NCBI GenBank assembly: GCA_024233005.1
Contig: JACKQE010000002.1
Location: forward strand, 186,001 to 250,000
DNA length: 64,000 nt
Direction of reading: 5' to 3'
DNA from: Akkermansiaceae bacterium
Lineage (GTDB): Bacteria; Verrucomicrobiota; Verrucomicrobiia; Verrucomicrobiales; DEV007
The translations under genes and the position numbers were made by a program. The notes beneath the pieces are model-generated. The model saw only the letters and a program-made list of their open reading frames with translations, did no database searches and was not told the DNA's origin. Position 1 is the first letter of the stretch. Each line of letters starts with the position of its first letter. This document shows, piece after piece, positions 37,014 through 46,077 of this stretch.

Positions 37014-38036
37014 ATGTCTGACAGTCTGTCCTATTTCCGCAGCGTCCTCCTTGAGGCGGGGTTGATCCAGGGGAGCAGTGCCATCCTGACTCCGCTTTGC
37101 GGGGGCGTTTCGAGTGACATCTGCAAGGTGGAGGAGGGGGACCGGATCTTTGTGGTGAAGCGGGCCCTGGCGAAGTTGAAGGTGGCGGACGATTGGTTTG
37201 CCGATGTCTCCCGGAACCGGTTCGAATTGGCTTATCTTCGCAGGGTGGATTCATTTCTGCCCGGAGCCGTGCCCGGGGTAATCCATGCCGCGCCGGACCA
37301 GGGGTGGTTTGCCATGGAATACCTCGATGGCTTTGAGAATTGGAAAGCTGCTCTGCTTCAGGGGACTCTGCGATCCGGAGATGCGGCAGCAGCCGGCCGG
37401 ATCCTCGGAACCATCCACCGCACGACCTGGGACGACGGGGATGTCCGAGCGGAGTTTGAAACCACGGAGCAGTTCCACCAGTTGCGGATCGAACCCTATC
37501 TGCTGACCACCGCCGACCGTTGCCGGGATCCCGAATTGGCGGCTGCGATCCGGGTCGAAGCCACCCGCCTCCGGGCCACCCGCCGCTGTCTCGTGCACGG
37601 GGATTTCAGTCCGAAAAACCTCCTCATCAGTTGCGACCGGCTCGTCGTGCTGGATTGCGAGGTCGCCTGGTTCGGTGATCCCTGCTTTGATGTGGCCTTC
37701 CTGCTCAATCACCTGCTTCTCAAAGCACTCCATCTCACCGACCGGGGTGTTGATTTCGTCGGCTTGGCGTCCACGGCATGGGCTTCTTATCAACGAGCCT
37801 TGGGCGATCCGGACCGGATCGCATTGGTCGCCGTCCCTCTCCTGACCTTGCTGCCGATGCTCATGCTGGCCCGCATTGACGGAAAGTCGCCCGTCGAATA
37901 CCTCACCCGCGAAGCCAAACGTCAGGCGGTCCGTGAATTCGCTGCCGGTGCCATTCTGGGGCAGAAAGCGCAGGACCCGGAGGCCTTTTTCATCGACTGG
38001 TTGCGCCATCTCCGCGATTCCTCCGCCCTTGCATGA
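37014..38036 (+). CDS. Aminoglycoside-phosphotransferase-fold small-molecule kinase, coupled to enolase-like gene
   Basis: A 340-residue kinase-fold protein (APH/choline-kinase superfamily) with a nucleotide lysine in IFVVKRALAKLK, the catalytic H195-G-D197-FSPKN202 loop and the metal-binding DCE at 214-216 in LDCEVAWFGDP. Such kinases phosphorylate hydroxyls on sugars, choline-like compounds, methylthioribose or glycerate-like acids. The TGA overlaps the ATG of the next gene (ATGA), so kinase and enolase-like protein are translationally coupled. The obvious hypothesis is that it makes the phosphorylated substrate that the next protein dehydrates. It is not likely an antibiotic-resistance enzyme: no such context is seen. 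ATG 37005 is another possible start. Confidence 0.8.
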   Translation: MSDSLSYFRSVLLEAGLIQGSSAILTPLCGGVSSDICKVEEGDRIFVVKRALAKLKVADDWFADVSRNRFELAYLRRVDSFLPGAVPGVIHAAPDQGWFAMEYLDGFENWKAALLQGTLRSGDAAAAGRILGTIHRTTWDDGDVRAEFETTEQFHQLRIEPYLLTTADRCRDPELAAAIRVEATRLRATRRCLVHGDFSPKNLLISCDRLVVLDCEVAWFGDPCFDVAFLLNHLLLKALHLTDRGVDFVGLASTAWASYQRALGDPDRIALVAVPLLTLLPMLMLARIDGKSPVEYLTREAKRQAVREFAAGAILGQKAQDPEAFFIDWLRHLRDSSALA

Positions 38037-39322
38037 AAATCCAATCCATCAGCGCCTTCCAGATCTTCGACTCCCGTGGCCACCCTACTGTGGAGGCGCA
38101 GATCGTCCTCGAAAACGGGATCACCGGCTCCGGCTTGGTCCCCTCGGGGGCCTCCACCGGCCAGTATGAAGCCTGGGAACTCCGCGATGGCGACCCGGAG
38201 CGTTTCCGTGGACTCTCCGTGTTTCACGCTGTGAACCACATCGCTGGGGAAATCGCCGACACTCTGAGAGGGCGTGAGGTCAGCGACCAACGGGGGATTG
38301 ATGATGCTCTCGTGGCGCTCGATGGCACTCCCAACAAATCCCGTCTCGGGGCCAACGCGATTCTCGCTGTCTCCATGGCAGCGGCCCAGGCCGCGGCGCG
38401 GGGGTTGGGCCTTCCTTTGTTTGAATCCCTCGGCGGTGGCGGGGGCACTCTGCTTCCCCTGCCGGAAATCCAAATTCTGGGGGGCGGGGCGCATGCCCAG
38501 TGGCGGACCGATGTGCAGGACTTCATGGTCGTGGCGACCGGAGCCCGGAGCTATGAGGAAGCGCTGGAGATGACTTTCAATGTCTATCGCAGCGCCGGGG
38601 ATCTCCTTGAAGCGCAAGGAAAGCGGTTCGGCGTCGCCGATGAAGGGGGCTACTGGCCGCAGTTTTCCCGGAACGAGGAAGCTCTCGATCTCCTGGTGGA
38701 GGCGATCCGGCATGCTGGATATATCCCGGGGGCCGACATGGCCATTTCCCTCGACATTGCGGCGAGCGATCTCTTCGACGAGGCCCGCGGCTGCTACCGG
38801 TTCCGCTTGGAGAACCGGGTATTCACGCCAGAGGCATTTGCCGATCTCATGACCGATTGGTGCGGGAGATACCCCATCGTTTCCATGGAAGATCCTCTCG
38901 CGGACACCGACTGGGAGGGCTGGCAGAGGCTCTGCAGGGCCATCGGAGACCGGGTGCAGCTCATTGGTGACGATCTATTCACGACTAATCCCGGCCGGAT
39001 CCGGCAGGGCATTGCCGCCGGGGCGGCCAATGCGGTGCTGATCAAGCTGAACCAGATTGGCACGGTCAGTGAAACCCTCGATGCCATCCGCCTGACGCAG
39101 GCGGCAGGCTGGCGACCGGTCGTGTCGGCCCGGTCCGGAGAAACCGAGGACGCATTCATTGCCCATCTTGCCGTCGCGACCAATGCCGGCCAGTTGAAAG
39201 TCGGCTCCTTCTCCCGGAGCGAGCGCATGGTGAAATGGAACGAAGTGATCCGGATCGGCCGCCGCTTGGGCGATCGGGCGCGCTTTGCGGGGGGGGCGGT
39301 TTTTCAGAGGTCCGTGAATTGA
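38033..39322 (+). CDS. Divergent enolase (phosphopyruvate hydratase-like)
   Basis: A 429-residue enolase-superfamily protein. Most enolase features are kept: the SGAST loop at 38-42, E204 in ADEGGY (equivalent of the catalytic Glu 211 of the yeast enzyme), metal ligands D241, E286 and D313, catalytic K338 in LIKLNQIG and K389 in LKVGS. Two changes stand out: D163 in VQDFM where true enolases have Glu (yeast E168), and A366 in VSARSGETED where nearly all have the phosphate-binding His (SHRSGETED, yeast H373). I therefore infer a paralogue with changed activity or low turnover, coupled to the kinase upstream. It may still be the only enolase in the genome; the window cannot tell. It ends before a bidirectional terminator. 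Confidence 0.85.
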   Translation: MKIQSISAFQIFDSRGHPTVEAQIVLENGITGSGLVPSGASTGQYEAWELRDGDPERFRGLSVFHAVNHIAGEIADTLRGREVSDQRGIDDALVALDGTPNKSRLGANAILAVSMAAAQAAARGLGLPLFESLGGGGGTLLPLPEIQILGGGAHAQWRTDVQDFMVVATGARSYEEALEMTFNVYRSAGDLLEAQGKRFGVADEGGYWPQFSRNEEALDLLVEAIRHAGYIPGADMAISLDIAASDLFDEARGCYRFRLENRVFTPEAFADLMTDWCGRYPIVSMEDPLADTDWEGWQRLCRAIGDRVQLIGDDLFTTNPGRIRQGIAAGAANAVLIKLNQIGTVSETLDAIRLTQAAGWRPVVSARSGETEDAFIAHLAVATNAGQLKVGSFSRSERMVKWNEVIRIGRRLGDRARFAGGAVFQRSVN

Positions 39323-39340
39323 ATCTGTCGGCCAAAAGAC

Positions 39341-39378
39341 AAAAAAAACCCGCCCGGACGAGACCGGGCGGGTTTTTT
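39341..39378. terminator. Bidirectional Rho-independent terminator
   Basis: A perfect 9-bp stem, CCCGCCCGG (39349-39357) with CCGGGCGGG (39364-39372), and a 6-nt loop is flanked by eight A on the left and six T on the right. It serves both the enolase-like gene (plus) and rnpB (minus), which converge here. Confidence 0.93.
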
Positions 39379-39391
39379 CTGCAGGAAAGTC

Positions 39392-39832
39392 GAACAAACC
39401 CCGTAAGCCGGATTCTGTTGACTGCGGGTCTTTCGGCCCGCCGCCGACGATCATTTATCTAGCCCGGCGACTCGTGCCGCCGGAACTCCCCGCCGGAGCG
39501 GGGTGCGACTGTTACCCGGGCGCATCCTCCCGCCGAGGCGGGAAATCCGGACAGGCGGCCCGTTTGCCCTGTTTTGTCTTGCACCGCATGGGGTTTTTCG
39601 TGCCCCCTTGGTTGCCCTCAGGGCGGTGGGCTTTTACCCCGCCTTTTCACCCGTTCCTCCGGACCCGGAGGCCTGAAGGTGGTTTGTTTTCTGTGACACT
39701 GTCCGTCAACGGGGGTTTGCACCTCCCGCTTCCCCCGGATTCTCCGGGGCATGCTGCCTTGTGGTGTCCGGACTTTCCTCTGCCCCCGCTTGGGCGGGCC
39801 CAAGGGAGACAGCGATCGTCTCAGGTTTGTTC
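39392..39832 (-). ncRNA. rnpB: RNase P RNA
   Basis: The catalytic RNA that matures tRNA 5' ends. On the minus strand, the 5' P4 sequence GAGGAAAGTCCGGAC appears near 39780 and its partner ACAGAATCCGGCTTAC near 39403-39418, as in bacterial type A RNase P RNAs, along with the AGATAAATGATCGTCGG element near 39460. The ends are set by P1: GAACAAACC at 39832-39824 pairs fully with GGTTTGTTC at 39400-39392, giving a 441-nt RNA before any tail. A promoter sits immediately upstream and a strong terminator downstream. No protein-coding frame here is convincing. Confidence 0.95.
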
Positions 39833-39839
39833 TGTCACC

Positions 39840-39867
39840 ACTTTAGCCGACTTTGCCTGCGGCGCAA
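39840..39867 (-). promoter_or_regulatory. Probable sigma-70-type promoter of rnpB
   Basis: On the minus strand a -35-like TTGCGC (39867-39862) and a -10-like TAAAGT (39845-39840) are separated by 16 bp. Seven bases separate the -10 box from the first base of helix P1 of RNase P RNA, the right spacing for transcription to start exactly there. The -35 box matches only half the consensus. Confidence 0.5.
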
Positions 39868-39885
39868 CCGGTCAAAGCCCGGGGC

Positions 39886-40218
39886 TCAGGCGATTGCTTT
39901 GAGCTTGGCGATAAGGGCATCTTTGGGGGTGCCGGCGCCCACCACCTGGTCGACGACCTTGCCTTCCTTCATGAACAAAAGGAGGGGGATCGAACGCACA
40001 TTGAATTTCGCCGCCAGCGTCGGATTGTCGTCCACGTTGACCTTGGCCACTTTGGCGGTATCGCCGACCTCATCGGCAAGGGCCTCCAGGACCGGGCCGA
40101 TCATGCGGCAGGGACCGCACCAGGGAGCCCAGAAATCCACCAGCACCGGCACGGTGGCTCCGGCGATCTCGGTTTCGAAATTGGAATCGGTCACTTCAAT
40201 GATTTTGGGATGGGCCAT
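39886..40218 (-). CDS. trxA: Thioredoxin
   Basis: Small cytoplasmic disulfide reductase of 110 residues. The active site W33-C34-G35-P36-C37 sits after VLVDFWAP, the buried Asp is in VLVDFW, and the cis-Pro is in VRSIPLLLF. The C-terminal LIAKLKAIA helix ends the fold. The start at ATG 40218 is family-like; a longer frame upstream is arginine-rich and not thioredoxin. It is divergent from uvrB and lies immediately upstream of the rnpB promoter on the same strand. Confidence 0.95.
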   Translation of the reverse strand: MAHPKIIEVTDSNFETEIAGATVPVLVDFWAPWCGPCRMIGPVLEALADEVGDTAKVAKVNVDDNPTLAAKFNVRSIPLLLFMKEGKVVDQVVGAGTPKDALIAKLKAIA

Positions 40219-40376
40219 GGGATGTTTCTTTGGTTTGTCTGGGAAGGACGCCCGTGGTCGGAAATCCTTACGGACGTCGCGCGCTAAGTTTCCCCGGAAT
40301 CGGCGAAAATCCATGAAAAATGCCCGGCCCTGGCGCGGGGGTTGCCTGCGCCGGATCCTTGCGCGACGGTGGGCGG

Positions 40377-42539
40377 GTGGAATCTCTCTTCCGACTCGCT
40401 TCCGACTACCAGCCCTGCGGCGACCAGGGGCAGGCCATCGAAAAATTGGTCAAATCCATCGAGGCCGGCAACATCCACCAAACGCTCCTCGGAGTGACAG
40501 GTTCGGGCAAGACTTTCACGGCGGCAAATGTCATCGCCCGGACCGGCCTGCCGACCCTGGTGATGTCGCACAATAAAACCCTCGCGGCCCAGCTCTATTC
40601 TGAGTTCAAGAATTTCTTCCCGCACAATGCGGTGGAATATTTCGTGAGTTATTTCGACTACTACCAGCCGGAAGCCTACATCCCCCGGACCGACACCTTC
40701 ATCGACAAGGATTCGTCAATCAATGAGGAGATCGAGCGGCTCCGTCTCAGCGCGATGAGTTCGCTCCTGACAAGGCGCGATGTCATCGTGGTGGCCAGCG
40801 TCTCCTGCATCTACGGCCTCGGTTCGCCGGAGGACTACCAGGGGATGATGATTCCGGTGGCGCGGGGCCAGGCCCTGGATCGCGACGTGTTTCTGAACCT
40901 GCTCGTCAATGTGCTCTATGAGCGCAATGACATCCAGTTCACGCGTGGCAAATTCCGGGCACGGGGTGATGTCGTGGAGGTCTATCCCGCCTATCTGGAT
41001 GATGAAGCGATCCGGGTGGAATTTTTCGGCGACGAAGTGGAGCGCATCACGGCGATCAATCCTCTGACCGGACATTCCACTCTGGAACTCGACAGCTTCA
41101 CCTTCTACCCGGCAAAACAGTTCGTGACTCCGGCGGACAAAATGGCCCGAGCCATCAAGTTGATCCGGGAGGAACTCGACGCCAGTGTCCATAAGTTCGA
41201 GGCGGAGGGCAAATACATCGAGGCCCAGAGGATCCGGATGCGGACCCAGTATGATATTGAGATGATGCAGGAGATGGGCTTCTGCCAGGGCATTGAGAAT
41301 TACTCCCGCCATCTCACTGGTAGGGCGGAAGGATCCCGCCCCGGGACCCTGATCGATTTCTTCCAAGGAGAATTTCTCACCATCATCGATGAAAGCCACG
41401 TCACGATTCCCCAGATTGGTGGGATGTTTGAGGGGGACCGTTCCCGCAAAACAACTCTGGTGGAGCATGGATTCCGCCTGCCCAGCGCTCTCGACAACCG
41501 TCCCCTGAAATTTCCGGAATTCATGGCCCTGACCCGCCAAAAACTCTATGTCAGTGCGACACCGGCCCGCTTCGAAGTGGAGAACTCCCGTGTCGGGGTG
41601 AAGGATCACATCCCCCCCAAAAAATCCGCTGACCATCTCGAACCGGCCAGATTGCCCCGGCTTTCCGGCAGCGCCCAACCGGTTGGGGCCTTTGATGTGA
41701 CCACCCCGGGACGGGACCTCATCGTGGAGCAGATCATCCGTCCCACCGGACTGCTGGATCCCCGCATCACCCTGCGCCCACTGAAAGGCCAGATCGACGA
41801 AACCATCGAACTTTGCCGCCAGCGGGTCGAGAAAAACGAGCGAGTGCTGGTTACCACGTTGACCAAGCGGACGGCGGAGGATCTTACGGACTACCTCCGT
41901 GGCGTGAATCTCAAAGTGCGTTATATCCACGCCGACATTGACGCCATTGAGCGGGTCGAGATCCTGCGAGCTTTACGCGCCGCCGAGTTCGACATTCTGG
42001 TGGGGATCAATCTGTTGCGGGAAGGGCTCGATCTTCCCGAGGTCAGCCTGGTTTGCATTCTCGACGCCGACAAGGAGGGGTATCTGCGCTCCCAGACCAG
42101 TCTCATCCAGACCGCCGGCAGGGCGGCGCGGCATCTCCATGGCGAGGTCGTCTTGTTCGCCGACCAGATCACGAAGTCCATCCAAGGACTGCTCGACATT
42201 TCAGACTACCGAAGAACGCGCCAGATGGAGCACAACGAGGAGCACGGGATCACTCCGCAGAGTGTGCAACGGGCCGTCCAGGAGAGCCTGCACGTCAACC
42301 TCGGAGGACGCGAATTGGAGCGTTCCGTGGTCCGTGAGGGGGAGGACATCGACACGCTGGAGGTCCTGCGAGAATTGGAGGAGGAAATGCGGGAGGCCGC
42401 CGGCAAACTGGAGTTCGAAAGGGCGGCCTTGATCCGTGATCAGATTAATTCGCTGCGGCAGCGGACCGGGCAGGCGTTGTTGGAAATCCGGCGTCAGCCC
42501 GTGAAATACCCGTCGGGAGGGGGGCGGAAAAAGCGGTAA
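40377..42539 (+). CDS. uvrB: Excinuclease ABC subunit B with internal insertion
   Basis: Damage-verification helicase of nucleotide excision repair. The P-loop GVTGSGKTF, the damage-probing beta hairpin in YFDYYQPEAYIPRTDTF, the DESHVTIPQ motif, RPTGLLDP and HADID-type motifs and the C-terminal UVR motif (KLEFERAALIRDQI) are all present. Between YVSATP and VEQIIRPTGL there are about 50 residues where most UvrB proteins have about 10, an insertion of about 40 residues including KDHIPPKKSADHLEP. GTG 40377 (VESLFRLASDYQP) is preferred by family length and a purine-rich upstream GGTGGGCGG; ATG 40320 would add 19 residues. Confidence 0.93.
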   Translation: MESLFRLASDYQPCGDQGQAIEKLVKSIEAGNIHQTLLGVTGSGKTFTAANVIARTGLPTLVMSHNKTLAAQLYSEFKNFFPHNAVEYFVSYFDYYQPEAYIPRTDTFIDKDSSINEEIERLRLSAMSSLLTRRDVIVVASVSCIYGLGSPEDYQGMMIPVARGQALDRDVFLNLLVNVLYERNDIQFTRGKFRARGDVVEVYPAYLDDEAIRVEFFGDEVERITAINPLTGHSTLELDSFTFYPAKQFVTPADKMARAIKLIREELDASVHKFEAEGKYIEAQRIRMRTQYDIEMMQEMGFCQGIENYSRHLTGRAEGSRPGTLIDFFQGEFLTIIDESHVTIPQIGGMFEGDRSRKTTLVEHGFRLPSALDNRPLKFPEFMALTRQKLYVSATPARFEVENSRVGVKDHIPPKKSADHLEPARLPRLSGSAQPVGAFDVTTPGRDLIVEQIIRPTGLLDPRITLRPLKGQIDETIELCRQRVEKNERVLVTTLTKRTAEDLTDYLRGVNLKVRYIHADIDAIERVEILRALRAAEFDILVGINLLREGLDLPEVSLVCILDADKEGYLRSQTSLIQTAGRAARHLHGEVVLFADQITKSIQGLLDISDYRRTRQMEHNEEHGITPQSVQRAVQESLHVNLGGRELERSVVREGEDIDTLEVLRELEEEMREAAGKLEFERAALIRDQINSLRQRTGQALLEIRRQPVKYPSGGGRKKR

Positions 42540-42693
42540 GAGGGGCACAGGGCGGTTGGGACTGGACTTGTCCGCCGGCACTGGAGGGTTCGCGGCATTC
42601 CGGAATCGGGTCTTTTCTCCATGACGTTGCTTTTTTGAGGGAATTTGCCTTCTGGGGTGAAACCCGGAGGAACTTGGAGTAACTTCAACTCGA

Positions 42694-45264
42694 ATGGTGC
42701 GGTTCTTGCGCAGATTTTTGCTGATCAGTCTTCTCCTCTTTCTGGGGGTGGCGGCATGGGCGGCGTATTATGGCTACCGTCGTGGCTTCTCAGAAAGCTG
42801 GCGGGAACTGATCGAGGCCGAATTCGCCCGCCGGGGTTACGACATCGAAATCGAGCGGGTCACGCTGGATCCATTCCATGGTCTGAGTGCCCGGAATGTG
42901 CGCTTTTTTCCCGACGCGGAGCGGCGGAAGGAAATCGCCAAAGTCAACGAAGTGCTCCTTGATCTCGATCTCAGCCGCATTCTCAAGAAAGACATTTCGA
43001 TCAACACGCTGGATGTCCGGGATGCGGAAGCCTCGCTCCCCATCGATCCCCTTGACAAGGACAGCGAGCAACTCACCATCAAGGGGCTGTCAGGGCGTTT
43101 GGTGGTTACCGAGAGCCAGATCGAGATTGTGCGGGCCGAGGCCCTGCTGGAGGGCGTGGCGGTCACTGTCAAAGGAGTGCTGACTCGCCTGCCGAAAGAA
43201 GAGGACGAGGATAAAAACCTTTCGGACCCGGAGAAAAAGCGCAAACGCAAGATGCAGCTCGAGGCGATCCGGACGCAACGGCATGTCATCACCGGATTTC
43301 TCGATCAGCTGGCGCTGTTTGATTACCAGGGACCTCCTCCGAAGCTGGATCTGGAGTTCAATGGGGACACCATGCACCTGGGTTCTCTCCGGCTGGGGAT
43401 GCGGTTGGAAGCCAACCATTTCAAGCGGGGCACCTGGGCCTGTGAAAAGCTTGAGGTCGAGGCCGAATACGAAGGGGCGCGAAAGGTCCTCACGACGAAA
43501 GTCTTCCGTCTCCGGGATTCCAAGGGAGTGATCGAGGCCCATGGTGAGCTGGATCTGAACCAGCGAAAGTCCACGTTTGACTTGGAATCAACGGCGGACC
43601 TGCAAGGTCTGATCGGGGCGTTTTATGACAATCCCAAACTGGGCGAAGTGGCCTTCTACGAGCCGCCGAGGATCACGATGGAGGGAGCCTGGTACATGGA
43701 CCATCCGGCTGAATCTGGTCTTCCCTTCGAAGTGCTGGGTAAGTTCCGGTGCAATGGTTTCGGGACCCGGGGCCAGGTGTTCACCGGCATGGAGTGCGAT
43801 TTCAGCATGGCGGGGGAGAAATTTTACCTGCGCAATCTTCGATTGGACCACAAAACCGGGGTCGCGTTTGTCAACGCACTGCTCGACAAGTCCGGATTCC
43901 GCTATCAGACCGAGGTGAAAATGGATCCCCTAGTGTTCCTTCCGTTCCTCAATCCGCAAAGCGTGGCCTTCCTGAACCGCTGGACCTTCGAACCGGAGTC
44001 CGCCTGTTTCGCCACATTGGAAGGGGGAGGTCCGGAGATGGATCCCCACACTTGGAAAAGTCAGGGGGATATTTCGTTGAGGAAATTCCGTTTCAACGGG
44101 GTGCCCTTTGACCAGCTCGAAACCAAGGTCACCCTGGAGAACAAAAAGCAGCAATTCACCGGCATGCGCCTGACCAAGGGGGAAAAAGTCGCGACCGGGG
44201 ACTGGTTGATCCATGATCAGGAAGCCAGTACTTGGACCTTTTCCGAAGTGAAGTGGCCTTTCGGTCTTGGGGAGCAGTTGTATGCCTTTTCTCCGAACCT
44301 GAAGCAGAACCTTCATTCCTATCGCTTCAAGGAGCCCCCATTGTCCGTGATCAATGGGGTCATCGATGAGAGGTCGCCGGAGGCTCTGGGGGATGCCCCG
44401 AGGAAAAGTGATTTCAGTCTGGCCATCAAAAGTGATTCTGAGGCAGAATACGATTTTCTGGGTAAAACCCTGCCTCTCAGCAAACCCTCGGGAGTGTTGA
44501 GATTCCGGGGGGATGGGCTTTCCGTGGAAGGCTTCAAAGCAGGGCTATACGGGGGACAGGTTTCATTCGGTTTTGTGGCTGATGATCTGAAAAAAAGCCG
44601 TCGTTACCACATTGATGCGGTGGTTGATGGCGTGGCCTTCAGGCCTCTCGCCAATCTTTACGGGAGCTCCACCAGCACGGAAGGTGACATCAGTGGAAGG
44701 CTTGAAATCTCCGGTGAGTTGGACAAGGTCCGGACCATGGAAGGTTCGGGCGAGGCTAAAATCAGGAACGGTGACTTGTTCGCGATTCCATTGTTTGGTC
44801 CGCTCTCCAAACTGGTTTCCGAAGTCCTGCCGGTGAAAAATGTGGGATACAGCGTGGCCCGGGAAGCTTCCGCCAAGCTCCAAATCCGAAACGGGGTCCT
44901 GATGACGGACGATTTCAAAGCCCTGACCAACACGTTCCAGTTTGAAGGGGGGGGCAGTGTTGACATGGCGGACCAATCCATCATCTTCAACACCACCTTC
45001 AACACGCGCTTTCTTCCTACCCGGATCGTGCTGACTCCGGTCAGCAAAATCTTGGAGTTCACCTGTCATGGCACCTTGTCCGATCCACAATGGAGACCCA
45101 AGTATCTGCCCAAAATGCAGCTTCCCAAAATCGATTCCCCCAGCATCCTTCCCAAGATACCCGTGATCGGGCGGTTCCTTCCTGGAAGCAGAACGGAGGA
45201 ACGGGAGAAACTGCCTATGCCAGAGATCAAACCCGCCGACCCCATTCCGGGGGCTTCCAACTGA
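42694..45264 (+). CDS. AsmA-like inner-membrane-anchored envelope protein
   Basis: An 856-residue protein with an N-terminal membrane anchor (MVRFLRRFLLISLLLFLGVAAW) and a long beta-rich body. The early segment IELEFARRGYDIEIERVTLDPFHGL-like pattern and the C-terminal segment with GSGEAKIRNGDLFAIPLFGPLS and FNTTFNTRFLP are typical of AsmA/YhdP/TamB-like proteins, which form elongated grooves for lipid transport between membranes. A basic stretch (DPEKKRKRKMQ) lies near residues 180-190. The end is proline rich (RTEEREKLPMPEIKP). The cargo in this bacterium is probably phospholipid, by family analogy. ATG 42694 is preceded by ggagtaa-type purines 15-20 bp upstream. Confidence 0.78.
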   Translation: MVRFLRRFLLISLLLFLGVAAWAAYYGYRRGFSESWRELIEAEFARRGYDIEIERVTLDPFHGLSARNVRFFPDAERRKEIAKVNEVLLDLDLSRILKKDISINTLDVRDAEASLPIDPLDKDSEQLTIKGLSGRLVVTESQIEIVRAEALLEGVAVTVKGVLTRLPKEEDEDKNLSDPEKKRKRKMQLEAIRTQRHVITGFLDQLALFDYQGPPPKLDLEFNGDTMHLGSLRLGMRLEANHFKRGTWACEKLEVEAEYEGARKVLTTKVFRLRDSKGVIEAHGELDLNQRKSTFDLESTADLQGLIGAFYDNPKLGEVAFYEPPRITMEGAWYMDHPAESGLPFEVLGKFRCNGFGTRGQVFTGMECDFSMAGEKFYLRNLRLDHKTGVAFVNALLDKSGFRYQTEVKMDPLVFLPFLNPQSVAFLNRWTFEPESACFATLEGGGPEMDPHTWKSQGDISLRKFRFNGVPFDQLETKVTLENKKQQFTGMRLTKGEKVATGDWLIHDQEASTWTFSEVKWPFGLGEQLYAFSPNLKQNLHSYRFKEPPLSVINGVIDERSPEALGDAPRKSDFSLAIKSDSEAEYDFLGKTLPLSKPSGVLRFRGDGLSVEGFKAGLYGGQVSFGFVADDLKKSRRYHIDAVVDGVAFRPLANLYGSSTSTEGDISGRLEISGELDKVRTMEGSGEAKIRNGDLFAIPLFGPLSKLVSEVLPVKNVGYSVAREASAKLQIRNGVLMTDDFKALTNTFQFEGGGSVDMADQSIIFNTTFNTRFLPTRIVLTPVSKILEFTCHGTLSDPQWRPKYLPKMQLPKIDSPSILPKIPVIGRFLPGSRTEEREKLPMPEIKPADPIPGASN

Positions 45265-45317
45265 AAGACCCATCCCATGCCTTGCAAGAGCGATGGGGAA
45301 TGCTAACTTCTTCACAC

Positions 45318-46064
45318 ATGACTTTTCCCACCGCTTTTTTGGCAGGCCCAACCTTGCTGCTGTCATGGCTCGCCCTGGGCACTTCCGTGGTGGCCCAGAA
45401 CCCCGCTCCGGCCCTGACCAAAGAAAGCTTTAAAGAAAATATTGCCCGGGAAACGTCCCTCAATTACCTCCTGGCACTGCCCTCGGGCTATGAGGCCACT
45501 GCTGATAAAAAGTGGCCCTTGGTGGTTTTCCTCCATGGGGCTGGGGAACGTGGCGGGGATTTGGAAGTGCTGAAAAAGCATGGGCCTCCCAAACTGGTGC
45601 AGGAAGGCCGGAAGTTTCCCTTCATTCTGGCCGCCCCTCAATGCCCCACCGACCATTGGTGGCCGGATGAACCGGTTTTGGAACTGATTGATCATCTGCA
45701 GGCAAGTCTCCACGTCGATCCGGACCGGATCATCCTGACGGGTCTGAGCATGGGCGGATACGGAACCTGGGCATTTGCGGCAAGGGCTCCGGAGCGCTTT
45801 GCCGCCATTGTGCCCATCTGCGGAGGAGGCACTCCCTATTTGATGAGGCGCCTGACCAAGCTGCCTATCTGGGTTTTCCATGGAGCCAAGGATCCCGTGG
45901 TTGCTTTGGAAGAATCCGACCGTCTCGTCAGTGCCCTCAAGAAAAACGGTGCCAAAGAGGTCCAGTTCACCATTTATCCCGAGGCGGGTCACGACTCTTG
46001 GACCCAAGCCTACGCAACGGACGCGCTGTATGAATGGATGATGGCCCAGAAGAGGCAGCCCTGA
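45318..46064 (+). CDS. Exported dienelactone-hydrolase/esterase-type alpha/beta hydrolase
   Basis: A 248-residue protein with a signal peptide (MTFPTAFLAGPTLLLSWLALG, cleaved after VVAQ-like sequence). It has the predicted peptidase/phospholipase-carboxylesterase arrangement: LVVFLHGAGERGGD, the nucleophile elbow GLSMGGYGTW, an Asp loop in FHGAKDPVV and the catalytic His in PEAGHDSW. This small hydrolase group is common in secreted polysaccharide-degradation gene sets. ATG 45300 is another start. It is followed 13 bp later by a phosphoesterase gene, so the pair may be co-transcribed with queA. Confidence 0.83.
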   Translation: MTFPTAFLAGPTLLLSWLALGTSVVAQNPAPALTKESFKENIARETSLNYLLALPSGYEATADKKWPLVVFLHGAGERGGDLEVLKKHGPPKLVQEGRKFPFILAAPQCPTDHWWPDEPVLELIDHLQASLHVDPDRIILTGLSMGGYGTWAFAARAPERFAAIVPICGGGTPYLMRRLTKLPIWVFHGAKDPVVALEESDRLVSALKKNGAKEVQFTIYPEAGHDSWTQAYATDALYEWMMAQKRQP

Positions 46065-46077
46065 GCCGGAAGACGTC

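Noticed and set aside
40716..41930. 404-residue minus-strand frame
   Set aside because: Antisense to uvrB, which has all motifs.
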